This document shows positions 29,383-37,765 of a stretch of 64,000 nucleotides of DNA, in pieces (the stretch's first letter is position 1; every line of letters begins with the position of its first letter). The notes under the pieces were generated by a model that ran no database searches, was not told where the DNA came from, and worked only from the letters and a program-made list of their open reading frames with translations. Source of the DNA: Brucella pseudintermedia (GTDB taxonomy: Bacteria > Pseudomonadota > Alphaproteobacteria > Rhizobiales > Rhizobiaceae); contig NZ_WBWE01000002.1 of NCBI RefSeq assembly GCF_008932435.1, forward strand, positions 310,001 to 374,000. The letters run 5' to 3'. The position numbers and the translations under genes were made by a program.

Positions 29383-31758
29383 CTATGCGCCTACCTCCAA
29401 TGCAGTCGCACCCTCGGGGAAAAAGCCTCTTGCCCACCATCTGACCTGCGTTTGACCGCTCTTTGCCGGCGCGCTCATAAACTTTGCATCCCCTGATGCT
29501 ATCAGATCATCAAGAATTTCGGCCAAGCGCTGAGTGCGGATGCCGCCCTGTAGGTTCTTCTTCAGCTCCCTGTGCGGCAAGCCCGCTTTACCCCTGCGAA
29601 TGACCATATTACGGACCCGGATATATTCGGCCGACAGATGATTGTCGGCTACGTTCTCGTCCGCACCTTTTAAAAGCAGCTTGAACGAGTGCTCGGCAAC
29701 GGCATTCGCCCACTGTTGGATTTCCATCGTGATAATCGGCTCGCGGGGATTGGCACCAACCGCCACGATCAGGGCAAGTCTGGCCGCATTCTCACCGACT
29801 CGGTTGCATATCGGTGCATATTCGACCTTCACCTTCTTTTTCATCGCACGCATACTGTCGTCGAATTCCTCAAAGAAATCATCGACATCAGATGACGCGT
29901 ATTCAACCGTCACAATTGGATGAGGTTTAGTTTCACTGTGGGCATTCAATGCAAAAAACGGCCCTTGGTAAAGTGACTGCCCTCGACCGACGCCGCCTAA
30001 CAACTCCCATACGGCATCAGAGATGTGTTGGGGTACGTTTTCATGGCTATTTTCTGGCCTGCGAACCTTTTTGGGATCTCTATCGCCAGCGTCGATCAGG
30101 ACAAATCGACCAAGCAGACCTTCATCAATACTGGCACCCGTAAGCGCGGACCAGAAGGTTGAGGGCGTTGAAACTCCATGAACCGAAAAGCATGGGTTCT
30201 GGATGCTTTTAACATTGCCGTCAGCCTTTTCCTGTCCGCCCCAAAGCCCGGATGCAGCGCCTGTTAGCTCAAGCAAAGCTGTTGCAACTTCCTCACGGTG
30301 AGCCGGGGCTTTTTCACCCATATACTGCCGAATGAACTTCCCGAACTCATCTTGTTGCGCAAGGCATGCCGGCGCTCGCCGTAGCTTATTCGCCAACCCC
30401 GCCAGGCTGGCGATTTTGTCGGAAAAGACGAACTTCGTTACCTTATCGCCAGCCACCGTGCTGGACGCGATGCTCTGCACCGCACGAATGGTGATGTCCT
30501 TGCCGAAGCCAGATTCCGCCAAGCCGATAACGTATATGTTCGACCGCAACCCGGTCGGCCCTTTATACCGGCGACCGATCAGCGCCGATACGAAAGCCAG
30601 TGAAGATGCCAGCGAGAGGTGTGGCGATGGAAACCGCGAGCATGACACGATGAATTTAGCGATTTCTCCCACAGCGCCCGGTGGATAACAAAGGCTGAGC
30701 GGCAATCCACCTGCATCTGGCTGCGGGATCGAAACTTCAGCTTCCTCATCATCGTCATTAGCCGCTTCGACCTGCGCTGCTATCTTTGAGAAAGAAAGTT
30801 TGACCGGCTGGGTAACTTCCCACCCCAAGTCAGAAGGCGAACGGCCTAACTGTTCACACAGCCAGAAAGCAGCGTCCTTCGCAGATGCTGCACCGCCATA
30901 CTCGCGCACAAGATCGATAGGCGTCAGGCCGCGTTCCTCGCCAAAATCCTGAATTCCGTCGGCGTGAATGGAAATATCTTCCTGTAGCCCACGGCCCAGT
31001 TCTTTGGACGTGACACGCCAAGCGCCAGTGCCGGACTCCTTGTGCGCCGTTGAGAAAAGCAACCGAACCCAAGCGTCGGTATTTTCGAGCGCAGCAGCAT
31101 TTACACGGGTCCAGAAAGTCGAACCGCTCGACGCACGCGCAGATACTGGCGCGGCTTTACGCTCGAGCTCGCCAAGGTCAGCTAAGATGGCTTCTGCCGC
31201 TGACAGATAGTCGTCAACCTGCGCCGGCGTGATTTCAGGAAGGTCCTTGAAGGGTACTGCCATCGGATCACCACTGGCCCAGGTATAAGGCTGTTGTGTA
31301 TCCGGGTGGCTGCCGTAGGCGACGAATTGCTGACCAGCGCCCAGCACCTCGATTTGGCACTTCTCGCCGTTCACGAGATAAACCGGCGTAGCCGCTTTCT
31401 TACGAGGCTCCGTTGCTCGGAAGATGAAAAGACACTTTGGTGCGCGGCCAGTGCGGCACGGAGCCTGCATGGCGCCGGTAGTTTGCATTAAAGCCGCAAT
31501 GAGCTTTTCAGCCGCAATAGGATCAGGCGCGTCGATGTCGATAGCCACGACTTCGCCGGTCAAAATGCCGGTGTTCGCATGGTCGGCGTGCCCACGTTCC
31601 CACGCATCTATCGATGCGGTTGTCGGCGAAAGCTGCTGCCAGCCTTTGAGCTGAGGACGCTTACCGTTAACCGGAATGGGCTTATACCCGTTCGCAAGAA
31701 CCGCGTGGCGGATTGCAGTGGGAGAAAGGTCAGGCTGCTGCGCGACGGTGTTCTGCAT
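29383..31758 (-). CDS. Prim-Pol / DUF3987 replication protein, 791 aa
   Basis: N-terminal primase-polymerase domain: GYKPIPVNGKRPQLKGWQQL, then the metal-binding VAIDIDAPD and later IEVLGAGQQFVAYGSHP. The middle DUF3987-type helicase region has a P-loop GLAESGFGKD and a Walker B-like CLAQQDEFGKF. The C-terminus has a winged-helix look (GKAGLPHRELKKNLQGGIRT). It probably primes and unwinds phage DNA during replication. It overlaps the 89-aa gene by 29 bases. The usual family length is 700-800. Confidence 0.88.
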   Translation of the reverse strand: MQNTVAQQPDLSPTAIRHAVLANGYKPIPVNGKRPQLKGWQQLSPTTASIDAWERGHADHANTGILTGEVVAIDIDAPDPIAAEKLIAALMQTTGAMQAPCRTGRAPKCLFIFRATEPRKKAATPVYLVNGEKCQIEVLGAGQQFVAYGSHPDTQQPYTWASGDPMAVPFKDLPEITPAQVDDYLSAAEAILADLGELERKAAPVSARASSGSTFWTRVNAAALENTDAWVRLLFSTAHKESGTGAWRVTSKELGRGLQEDISIHADGIQDFGEERGLTPIDLVREYGGAASAKDAAFWLCEQLGRSPSDLGWEVTQPVKLSFSKIAAQVEAANDDDEEAEVSIPQPDAGGLPLSLCYPPGAVGEIAKFIVSCSRFPSPHLSLASSLAFVSALIGRRYKGPTGLRSNIYVIGLAESGFGKDITIRAVQSIASSTVAGDKVTKFVFSDKIASLAGLANKLRRAPACLAQQDEFGKFIRQYMGEKAPAHREEVATALLELTGAASGLWGGQEKADGNVKSIQNPCFSVHGVSTPSTFWSALTGASIDEGLLGRFVLIDAGDRDPKKVRRPENSHENVPQHISDAVWELLGGVGRGQSLYQGPFFALNAHSETKPHPIVTVEYASSDVDDFFEEFDDSMRAMKKKVKVEYAPICNRVGENAARLALIVAVGANPREPIITMEIQQWANAVAEHSFKLLLKGADENVADNHLSAEYIRVRNMVIRRGKAGLPHRELKKNLQGGIRTQRLAEILDDLIASGDAKFMSAPAKSGQTQVRWWARGFFPEGATALEVGA

Positions 31759-31999
31759 TGCTTACGACTGCTTTCCAATAAGGGAGGACAAGTTCTGCGA
31801 TTTCATCGGCAAGCGGGATCGGCATAGATATCAGTTGCCCCAAATGATCGCGCGGCCCGTAGATGCGATAGCCGTTTCTGGTTTGGACGAGTTTCAGTCG
31901 TTGGACCTTCAACCCATTCGAAAACTCGGCGTCGAACCAAGCGAGGGTGTTCCCCGCGCCGGATCGCGCGGGGGTGAAATTGTGAATACGGATTGTCAT
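31730..31999 (-). CDS. small phage replication-region protein, 89 aa
   Basis: A compact strand-rich protein (MTIRIHNFTPARSGAGNTLA, FDAEFSNGLKVQRLKLVQ) ending in a helix. Similar short proteins stand next to the primase in alphaproteobacterial phages, as I recall, and the fold faintly resembles SpoVG-type domains. The start precedes the primase gene, which it overlaps by 29 bases. No function is established. Confidence 0.65.
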   Translation of the reverse strand: MTIRIHNFTPARSGAGNTLAWFDAEFSNGLKVQRLKLVQTRNGYRIYGPRDHLGQLISMPIPLADEIAELVLPYWKAVVSNAEHRRAAA

Positions 32000-32001
32000 G
32001 C

Positions 32002-32385
32002 TCAGGAGGCCGTAAAGATCAAATTGTGTGGAGTGAAGAACAGTTCGCCATCATCAGCCCGACGCAACACTGCCTCCTTGCCGTGCAGCTCCGGAGAATC
32101 TTCAATCGCGGGCAAACCAACACTTTCGCAAAGGCGGCCGAGCTCTTTTTGCCCACGTTCTTGTCGACGGTAAATTGGGCTTTCCAAAACGATATCAATT
32201 TGGAATTCACTTTCGTCGTATCGGCCGTCGCAGAAAAGTGTGAGAATTGTTTCTTTTCCGATCTTATCAACCAATGTGTCCTCAATAATGAACGCGACAG
32301 CCGCGTGGTCCTGGACGGCATTCTGAAAGCGAGCTTTAGTGCTCAAGTACGATCGGGTGGCGGAATTATCAGCAGCTGATTTCAT
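32002..32385 (-). CDS. hypothetical phage early protein, 127 aa
   Basis: A soluble protein with a strand-rich core (ESEFQIDIVLESPIYRRQER) and acidic patches (CDGRYDESE). It reads into the next gene with only two bases between. GAGGAAAACTG before the ATG supports the start. No domain is recognised. Confidence 0.65.
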   Translation of the reverse strand: MKSAADNSATRSYLSTKARFQNAVQDHAAVAFIIEDTLVDKIGKETILTLFCDGRYDESEFQIDIVLESPIYRRQERGQKELGRLCESVGLPAIEDSPELHGKEAVLRRADDGELFFTPHNLIFTAS

Positions 32386-32463
32386 CAGTTTTCCTCGTGT
32401 TCAGGCGCGCGTCGACCCATGGCGCGGGCGTCAGCGCATGCTGTTTGGTGTGGTGGTAGTGGG

Positions 32464-32763
32464 TTAGTGGATGGCCGCCGATATCCCCATGGGATAAGCA
32501 GCCACGTCCTCTGCAAACTCCCGTTCTATCTCATACCGGGAAACCTTGGCTAGCCGCGCCAGGGCGCCGCGTATGTCTAGGGTTTCGCCCCGCATCGCAG
32601 CTTCTTGCTGGAACAGAGCTACTCCAGCGCGAAGACCTCGATGGAATTCGTCGTTACCCTCGTAATCTGGGAATTCTGCGTTGAACAGGTCGAGCATGGC
32701 TTCACGGGTCATGCGGGACGCTTCGTGGGTCAAGAAATAAGAAATGGATGCTGCGCTGGTCAT
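32464..32763 (-). CDS. hypothetical phage early protein, 99 aa
   Basis: A helical soluble protein (MTREAMLDLFNAEFPDYEGN, EFHRGLRAGVALFQQEAAMR). Its start overlaps the stop of the AlpA-like gene (ATGA). There is no recognised family; the size and position fit a small replication accessory or anti-repressor, which is not shown by the sequence. Confidence 0.6.
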   Translation of the reverse strand: MTSAASISYFLTHEASRMTREAMLDLFNAEFPDYEGNDEFHRGLRAGVALFQQEAAMRGETLDIRGALARLAKVSRYEIEREFAEDVAAYPMGISAAIH

Positions 32764-32981
32764 GCTGCTGCCCTCGCCGTATTGTTCTGGTTCGCAGCCT
32801 GCCAGGTCGATGTAGCCGAGCGCTCATTGCGCCATGCGTCAAGGTCGGCAATGTCATAGATGACGCTGCGGCCGAGCTTGAAGTACCTAGGCCCGCCGCC
32901 AAAGTGGCGAAGCTTGTCCATGGTGCTCTTTGACAGGCCGAGGTAAGCAGCAGCCTGTTTTACACGTACATTGGTAGTCAT
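32760..32981 (-). CDS. AlpA/excisionase-like HTH protein, 73 aa
   Basis: A winged helix-turn-helix of the MerR/AlpA type (HTH_17): VRVKQAAAYLGLSKSTMDKL, then RHFGGGPRYFKLGRSVIYDI and DLDAWRNERS. GAGGAGATATC lies just before the ATG. Such proteins act as excisionases or as activators of integrase and excision genes. It stands two genes after the integrase on the same strand, which supports a directionality-factor role. Confidence 0.85.
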   Translation of the reverse strand: MTTNVRVKQAAAYLGLSKSTMDKLRHFGGGPRYFKLGRSVIYDIADLDAWRNERSATSTWQAANQNNTARAAA

Positions 32982-33140
32982 GATATCTCCTCGTGTTTCA
33001 GTGGTTGGTAGTGGTAATCTAACATGCCTCACGACGCGGACTGTTAATGCGTGGCATGTTATTTTCAGTTGGTATGAAACAATATGCTCTTGTTTCATTG
33101 AAAGTCAGCCGCACAGAGTTATTAACGTCGTGCGGTTGAC

Positions 33141-33521
33141 TTAATAATCTCCGGTATGGTCTTGGTTTCGAAGTGAATGGCATCTTTCAACATACCGCTC
33201 CGAATAGTCGTAGTGCCTTGCCGTTTCAGCGATAGCATCGGCAAATTTCATTCCCTGATCACGAAGCTGCATGACCATTTCTGAGATGTCATACCAATCG
33301 TCGGGAAGGGCTGCTGCACCTTTCCGAAGAGCTTTCGCATCGCCGGGTTTCAACCCGATCGCTAGAATCCACTCCGCAGCCAACATCTGGATTGCGGCGT
33401 CGGCTTTTCCGGTTTCCAGTATCTGCGTAAGTTTCTGCATCGCCTCTTCGGCCCTACCTTCAGATATGGCAGATCGGATCGGGATGGCTTTTAAACTGAA
33501 AGAATTGGGCAACGGCGCCAT
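33141..33521 (-). CDS. hypothetical protein downstream of integrase, 126 aa
   Basis: A helical, soluble protein (GRAEEAMQKLTQILETGKAD, AAIQMLAAEWILAIGLKPGD) with a C-terminal DYSERYVERCHSL. The stop of integrase and the GTG-ATG start region overlap, so it is coupled to integrase. I do not recognise a family. About 120 bases separate it from the AlpA-like gene, a likely promoter region. Confidence 0.6.
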   Translation of the reverse strand: MAPLPNSFSLKAIPIRSAISEGRAEEAMQKLTQILETGKADAAIQMLAAEWILAIGLKPGDAKALRKGAAALPDDWYDISEMVMQLRDQGMKFADAIAETARHYDYSERYVERCHSLRNQDHTGDY

Positions 33522-34795
33522 CACTTCCCTCCCAACTTTCCGGAAATATTCCCAGCAATAATATTAGCAGCCCGCCGCACCGGATCGACATCGAGATGCG
33601 CGTAACGCTGTGTCGTCGATGCCTGCGAATGACCAAGCAGTTTCCCGATGACCGGCAGCCCCAAACCGCCTCCAGCCCCAATTGAAGCGTATGTGTGGCG
33701 CAAGTCGTGGATTCGCAGTCCCTTCAAACCAGCACGCGCGGAAATCATCGCCCATGGCTTTTTGATATCGTGGCGCGGTTTTTCGTCTGGCAGGCCAGCG
33801 CTGTCGCTGGCCACAACATATTCTCCAACCTGGGATATCGACTTTATCACCTCGATCGCCGCGTCAGACAGCACGACCGTTTTACGGCCCGTTTTGGAGT
33901 CAGGCAGGAATAGTAGGCCGCGCTCGAAGTCCACCTCTGACCAGCGCAGGTGGAGGATTTCCCGCAGTCGGCAGCCTGTGAGCAACAGCAGGCGGATGGC
34001 GCCAGTTATGTGAGGGCCATAGACGACATGGCGTTGATGCCCCTGCTTGCGATGCCGGCTGTTCTCCCCGTCGCCTTCTACATCGTATGGGATACCGGTT
34101 GTCTCAGCCTCGATCAGCGCTGCACCCAAGCGCTCCAGTTCCTCGCCGGTCAAAAAACGTTCGCGCGGAGTTTCATCAAAGCGCTCTATTTTCTGGGTTG
34201 GATTTAGCCCCTCCTTGATCAAGCCTAGATCGCCCGCCCAATTGAACATCTTCGATAGCACAGATAGCATCTTATTGGCGGCATACGGTCCGCCCGTGCC
34301 ATCGGCCCGCTTCTCCGAAACCCTGTTATGAAGCTTCGTTAGATCGGCGCGCGTCACCTTTTCGGCGGCCTTCTTTCCGATGGCCGGTTTTATGTGGGTC
34401 TCGATGATCCCCTCATAGCCCTCGACGCTATTCTCTTTCCGCTTCTTCCTGACGTGATCACGCATGAAGCGATCGGCAATCTCAGCAACGCTCAGTGCGG
34501 CCCGCTCGCCAGCCCGGTCAGCAGCCGGATCGCCACCCAGCGATACCGATGCCAGTACTTTCTCCGCAGCAGTTCGCGCTTGATCTGGCGACAATTCAAT
34601 TCCACCGATGCGCATCCGCTTCTTTGTCACGGAGCGTCCACCAGCGCCTGGTCGGTATTCCACGATCCATGATTTTGTGCCAGTCGGTGCTACTTTCATC
34701 CCAAAGCCTGCGAGTGTTTCATCGTAGTAGAATGTCGTCTTTTCCGGCGTCATAATTGCTTTCACCGTCTTCTGGTTTATTTTTATTACAGGCAT
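33521..34795 (-). CDS. int: tyrosine integrase (DUF4102-type), 424 aa
   Basis: N-terminal arm-binding DUF4102-like domain (TTFYYDETLAGFGMKVAPTG) and core-binding helices, then the catalytic domain: first Arg in LLLLTGCRLREILHLRW, the H-x-x-R box HDLRHTYASIG, the last His in LLGHSQASTT and the nucleophile Tyr in QRYAHLD. It carries out site-specific integration and excision. It lies 160 bases from the tRNA-Thr fragment that forms attR. It is transcribed away from the attachment site, into the early operon. Confidence 0.95.
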   Translation of the reverse strand: MPVIKINQKTVKAIMTPEKTTFYYDETLAGFGMKVAPTGTKSWIVEYRPGAGGRSVTKKRMRIGGIELSPDQARTAAEKVLASVSLGGDPAADRAGERAALSVAEIADRFMRDHVRKKRKENSVEGYEGIIETHIKPAIGKKAAEKVTRADLTKLHNRVSEKRADGTGGPYAANKMLSVLSKMFNWAGDLGLIKEGLNPTQKIERFDETPRERFLTGEELERLGAALIEAETTGIPYDVEGDGENSRHRKQGHQRHVVYGPHITGAIRLLLLTGCRLREILHLRWSEVDFERGLLFLPDSKTGRKTVVLSDAAIEVIKSISQVGEYVVASDSAGLPDEKPRHDIKKPWAMISARAGLKGLRIHDLRHTYASIGAGGGLGLPVIGKLLGHSQASTTQRYAHLDVDPVRRAANIIAGNISGKLGGK

Positions 34796-34956
34796 CAGCC
34801 GACCCCATCAATTTCGTTCTAGTAGCCACCCAGTAGCCACCGAAGCCTATTACAGGCTGAAAAAGAAAGAAACAGGAAAGGTCGACAAACAAATTTTATC
34901 CTTGTTTTTCAGCTAGATATGAAACTACTGGAAAAATCCGGAAACTCGCCTGATCT

Positions 34957-35003
34957 AATTCGTAATGATGGGGTCGCGTGTTCGAGTCACGCAAGCGGCA
35001 CCA
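34957..35003 (+). repeat. attR: 3' half of tRNA-Thr(CGT)
   Basis: The segment reads from the anticodon loop (TTCGTAA, anticodon CGT) through GATGGGGTC and the T-arm GCGTG-TTCGAGT-CACGC to the acceptor strand AAGCGGC-ACCA. The 5' half of the tRNA (which would begin GCCGCTT) is absent. This is the classic footprint of integration into a tRNA 3' end; the intact gene should lie at the left end of the prophage. Confidence 0.88.
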
Positions 35004-35077
35004 AAAAACCTCATAAAAATCAAATAATTAGCAGTCGCAGTGCAAGTGCGTTAGTTTCGTTGCGTTTTCGCGGAACC

Positions 35078-35164
35078 ATGGCGGAACCAGCCAAAGGCAA
35101 TGTCATTAATATCATGGATGCACTGCGGAATTCTCTGAAGAAAGAAACCAGCAAGACGAAATAG
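35078..35164 (+). pseudogene. 28-aa frame resembling a Ku C-terminal tail
   Basis: The frame reads MAEPAKGNVINIMDALRNSL and a Lys-rich end. The NVINIMDALRNSL motif resembles the extreme C-terminus of bacterial Ku DNA-repair proteins. Nothing upstream resembles the Ku core. It may be a gene remnant beside the attachment site, or a tiny independent gene; the resemblance is from memory. Confidence 0.3.
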
Positions 35165-35181
35165 GCTTCGGAGCGAGCAAA

Positions 35182-35364
35182 ATGGCCCAGAAGAAAAATC
35201 CATGGTCAGATCCCGATCTGGTACGGGAAAAGGACGCAACCGACCCGTCACCGGTCGAACCGAGAGACCATCAGGAGAAACCCACGCATGAACAAACAAA
35301 CGCGCCGGGCAATCCTAATGTACGGGCACCCAAAGAGCCCTACCCTGACCGATCGAAAGATTGA
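35182..35364 (+). CDS. small hydrophilic protein, 60 aa
   Basis: It starts MAQKKNPWSDPDLVREKDAT and is Pro-, Asp- and Lys-rich throughout (PVEPRDHQEKPTHEQTNAPG), so it is probably disordered. GGAGCGAGCAAA precedes the ATG. A hairpin with a short T-run lies 80 bases downstream. Chromosomal side of attR. The function is unknown. Confidence 0.5.
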   Translation: MAQKKNPWSDPDLVREKDATDPSPVEPRDHQEKPTHEQTNAPGNPNVRAPKEPYPDRSKD

Positions 35365-35443
35365 TCAGGATAACAGACACCGTGACGAAGTACGTATCTG
35401 GGTGGCCTAGTCTATCGCAGGTAACAGCGACATTACGCAAGAA

Positions 35444-35474
35444 GGGCTTCGGAAAGATCCGGAGCCCCATTTTC
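35444..35474 (+). terminator. probable intrinsic terminator
   Basis: GGGCTTCGGA-AAGA-TCCGGAGCCC has nine of ten pairs matched and is followed by CATTTTCT. It ends the rightward short transcript and adjoins the stop of the convergent small membrane protein gene. Confidence 0.55.
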
Positions 35475-35611
35475 TAGATCAGTCGACTCAAAATCAGACA
35501 AGTGATAGCGCTACAAATTGCAGCAAAGATCACAAACTTCGGCAACGATAACTGTTCAATCCATCTGATCGCCCAGATACGCGGAGCTTCGACTGTATTT
35601 TTATTGGTCAT
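35474..35611 (-). CDS. small single-span membrane protein, 45 aa
   Basis: It reads MTNKNTVEAPRIWAIRWIEQ, then one hydrophobic helix (about residues 26-43, FVIFAAICSAITCLILS), ending in RLI. GGGAGGGGAAA just before the ATG is a very strong ribosome binding site, which makes this short frame credible. A tiny inner-membrane protein; the function is unknown, and phage superinfection or stress roles are mere possibilities. Confidence 0.6.
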   Translation of the reverse strand: MTNKNTVEAPRIWAIRWIEQLSLPKFVIFAAICSAITCLILSRLI

Positions 35612-35674
35612 TTTCCCCTCCCTTTAGAGAGGGCTTTTATCATACGGTCAAAAACCGTCATCACCTTCTTTAGT

Positions 35675-35971
35675 TTATGTTGCCCGCCTCTCCTCCAGCG
35701 CTTTAAGCCTCTCCGCGAAATAGATGATCTTATTCAGATCGTACATTCGACTGGCCGCGTCTTTCTCTCCGAACCGATAGCAAGCCTTGAAGATATTGCC
35801 GAGCGCGAATGACATGCCTTTGTGCTCGATCAGGTCGTTTAGCTCGGTCGCATGGGGAAGCAGCTCGTAATAGCTCGTGCTGCCGCCGTCGGAGGTGACG
35901 GGCGCGTGAGGTCGATCGCAATCGGGCCTGTTTGCCCCTACGTATCTTCCAGTCGGGTCAATGACGCTCAT
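35675..35971 (-). CDS. DUF3310-like phage protein, 98 aa
   Basis: The C-terminal 60 residues match the DUF3310 pattern: SYYELLPHATELNDLIEHKG, SFALGNIFKACYRFGEKD, then the helix DLNKIIYFAERLKALEERR. Such proteins are common in phage nucleotide and replication modules, without an assigned function. A 26-codon fragment of a close homolog survives at 9016-9093. Its start overlaps the stop of the next gene upstream by four bases. Confidence 0.75.
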   Translation of the reverse strand: MSVIDPTGRYVGANRPDCDRPHAPVTSDGGSTSYYELLPHATELNDLIEHKGMSFALGNIFKACYRFGEKDAASRMYDLNKIIYFAERLKALEERRAT

Positions 35972-36315
35972 ACCCTCTCCCTCACCTTACGCTTCGGCTC
36001 TTCAAACTTCTCAGTTACTGGCCCGCCCGCAAGCAGACCGCGCAGCGCCGACAGCTTATCGCGAACAAGCGGACGAAACCGACGCGCCGCGAACGGCGGG
36101 TTGTCATATCCGAACTGCGGGCAGATTCCTCGATCGACGCCTTTCAGACGAACGCCGATGTAGCTGCCCTGCGTGTAGTGATCGAAGGGGCCGATCCAGC
36201 TTATGGTGTAGACCTCACCTTCCTTGATCTCGATGAACTGTTCGAAGCCGACCTTGGCATCGATGCAGATGACTTTATCGCCAACGTTGAAGGGGGTCAC
36301 GCCGCATCCCTCCAT
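35968..36315 (-). CDS. hypothetical phage-type protein, 115 aa
   Basis: The N-terminal half looks like a small beta barrel (NVGDKVICIDAKVGFEQFIE, GEVYTISWIGPFDHYTQGSY), with a conserved IGVRLKGV strand, followed by RRFRPLVRDK and an Arg-rich tail. Proteins of this sort occur in phage early regions next to DUF3310. It overlaps its neighbours on both sides (four and 19 bases). The function is unknown. Confidence 0.65.
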   Translation of the reverse strand: MEGCGVTPFNVGDKVICIDAKVGFEQFIEIKEGEVYTISWIGPFDHYTQGSYIGVRLKGVDRGICPQFGYDNPPFAARRFRPLVRDKLSALRGLLAGGPVTEKFEEPKRKVRERV

Positions 36316-36677
36316 GCTTCTAACCGCCGATATTCAACCGGTACACCATGGCTACGCGCTCGCGCCGTACCTTCCGCCATGCCACGGCTTATCCCGAAAT
36401 CTTCATAGACAACGCATTTCTCCGCTACTCGATACCATGCAAGGCCAGCTTCGATGCCGAACTCTCGTTCATTCGGCCGCAAATCATCCAGCACTTGTGT
36501 GTGCAGCAAGTGGCTCGCGATCGGTGCTTCGCCTCGCCGCAGGCTATCCAGCAGGCAGGAGCGGGCGTAGGCCTTGTTGCGCTCAACGTCACCGCTGAAA
36601 GGCGACTCGATGATGACAAGTGGTTTGCGTGCCGGTTGCTGGGCAACTGGCACATTGTCGTTATAAGGTTTTGGCAT
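36297..36677 (-). CDS. DUF7768-like (nucleoside deoxyribosyltransferase-like fold) protein, 126 aa
   Basis: The motif line PLVIIESPFSGDVERNKAYA, then SHLLHTQVLDD, EFGIEAGLAWYR, and VVYEDFGISRGMAEGTARA follows the pattern of phage proteins related to nucleoside 2-deoxyribosyltransferases: an N-terminal strand with SPFSGD, and a later acidic plus G-M segment. It may act on nucleotides. It overlaps the downstream gene by 19 bases. The family call is from recall. Confidence 0.65.
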   Translation of the reverse strand: MPKPYNDNVPVAQQPARKPLVIIESPFSGDVERNKAYARSCLLDSLRRGEAPIASHLLHTQVLDDLRPNEREFGIEAGLAWYRVAEKCVVYEDFGISRGMAEGTARARSHGVPVEYRRLEAWRDAA

Positions 36678-36865
36678 GTGGCTTATATCCTTCCCGCCTA
36701 CCTCATCTGCCGCCCTTCAACAGCCGCTCGCGCCGCGCAGTCTTCTGCTTCTTCAAGCATGTTCTTTCCTCGTGTTTGTGGTGAAAGCGCCGCTTGGTGG
36801 GCGGCGCGGCTATATATTTGTCGAATCGAGCGATCTATTGTATAGTATCCTCTCATTTAATTGAG

Positions 36866-37117
36866 ATGCAGAAAATGTTACAATATCGTTCGACATACCC
36901 CAATGATCGCTCTGAATTTATATTTGTGGTAACAAATGATAATGAAAATCCACCCAAATACTTGTTGAGGCACTATTCATTCGTTGCTGAGCCATTGGCC
37001 GACTGGACTAATTTGGCAGAAATCAAATCTGACTTAAGCCGACGTGGGCATACTTACGGAACTAGCAGGGTGGCGCCACTTCTCGGAACATTGAGATTGG
37101 GGCATTGTTACCTTTAA
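36866..37117 (+). CDS. hypothetical protein, 83 aa (weak)
   Basis: A plus-strand frame in an A+T-rich stretch between two minus-strand phage-type genes. It reads MQKMLQYRSTYPNDRSEFIF and then strand-like FVVTND. There is no clear ribosome binding site (only GAG near the start) and no family. Its base composition differs from both neighbours, so it may be an acquired fragment or chance. Confidence 0.3.
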   Translation: MQKMLQYRSTYPNDRSEFIFVVTNDNENPPKYLLRHYSFVAEPLADWTNLAEIKSDLSRRGHTYGTSRVAPLLGTLRLGHCYL

Positions 37118-37423
37118 TCATGCCGCCCTCCTCTCTCTCGCTACGTTATCATTTGCGGCCACCGGCATACGCGCCGCGCCCTTGACCATTTCGGGCCGTA
37201 GCGTCAGCCGGGAAACTTCACCGTGTAGCTTCGAGTAGGTGATAACCTTCGCCGATCTGCCTGAAAGCCAGCCCCCGCCAGCAGCATATGCGTCTGGAGC
37301 CGCCAGCGTTTCGTGGCGCTCGACATACATTAGTCCGGACTTGCGCCCTTCGTCGGAATGCAAATGGCCGATGTGCGCATAGGCATATTTGCTCCGGCCG
37401 TACATTTCTCGAAACATGCCAGC
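37118..37423 (-). pseudogene. metallophosphoesterase-like gene, C-terminal fragment cut by IS
   Basis: Reading leftwards from the IS end, AGMFREMYGRSKYAYAHIGH continues to LHSDEGRKSGLMYVER and a basic C-terminus. IGHLH is the G-H-x-H type motif that ends calcineurin-like phosphoesterase domains. The N-terminal three quarters, including the first metal-binding motifs, are missing: the IS end falls at 37424. No continuation was found on the far side of the IS, so insertion was accompanied by deletion or rearrangement. Confidence 0.65.
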
Positions 37424-37486
37424 TGATCCACCCCCATTGAACGGGTCCACCTTGAAGTATGGTTTTGACCATGAAGGAGGACCACA

Positions 37487-37765
37487 ATGGCAAACAAGCG
37501 ACACAAGCCCGACGAGATCGTCACGAAGCTTCGGCAGGTTGAGGTTTTGCGCGGCCAAGGCATGGCGATGGCGGATGCTGTTCGCCAGATCGGCGTTTCC
37601 GAGCTGACGTTCTACCGGTGGCGTAAGCAATATGGCGGCATGAGCCGTGACCAGCTTCGGCAGTTGAAGGATCTCCAGAAGGAGAACGAACGGCTTCGCA
37701 AGGCGGTGGCCGATCTGACGCTGGACAAGCTGATCCTGACGGAGGCTGCGCGGGGAAACTTCTGA
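37487..37765 (+). CDS. IS3-family transposase OrfA, 92 aa
   Basis: Helix-turn-helix DNA-binding part: KPDEIVTKLRQVEVLRGQGM, VSELTFYRWRKQYGG, followed by the leucine-zipper helix LRQLKDLQKENERLRKAVAD. GGAGGACCACA precedes the ATG. It binds the IS ends. It ends at a GGGAAAC heptamer in slip phase, two codons before its stop, so that part of its translation continues into OrfB. Confidence 0.93.
   Translation: MANKRHKPDEIVTKLRQVEVLRGQGMAMADAVRQIGVSELTFYRWRKQYGGMSRDQLRQLKDLQKENERLRKAVADLTLDKLILTEAARGNF

Larger units (their letters stand above)
1..35003. mobile_element. prophage, right-hand part (HK97-like siphovirus with cargo)
   Basis: A tyrosine integrase, replication genes, terminase, HK97-type head genes, connectors, tail tube, chaperones and tape measure are present in canonical order on the minus strand. 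The right boundary is a tRNA-Thr 3' fragment beside the integrase. No second copy of that fragment is seen in the window, so the left boundary lies outside. Between the tail genes and the left edge is a cargo block of mostly plus-strand genes, including a Gabija pair. The block at 1-2686 may belong to the same phage or to a second element nested or fused with it; the sequence alone does not settle this. Confidence 0.85.

Noticed and set aside
36705-36761. 18-codon minus-strand frame MLEEAEDCAARAAVEGRQMR-like with GAGGAAAG upstream
   Set aside because: Too short to support as a gene without conservation data, despite a fair ribosome binding site.
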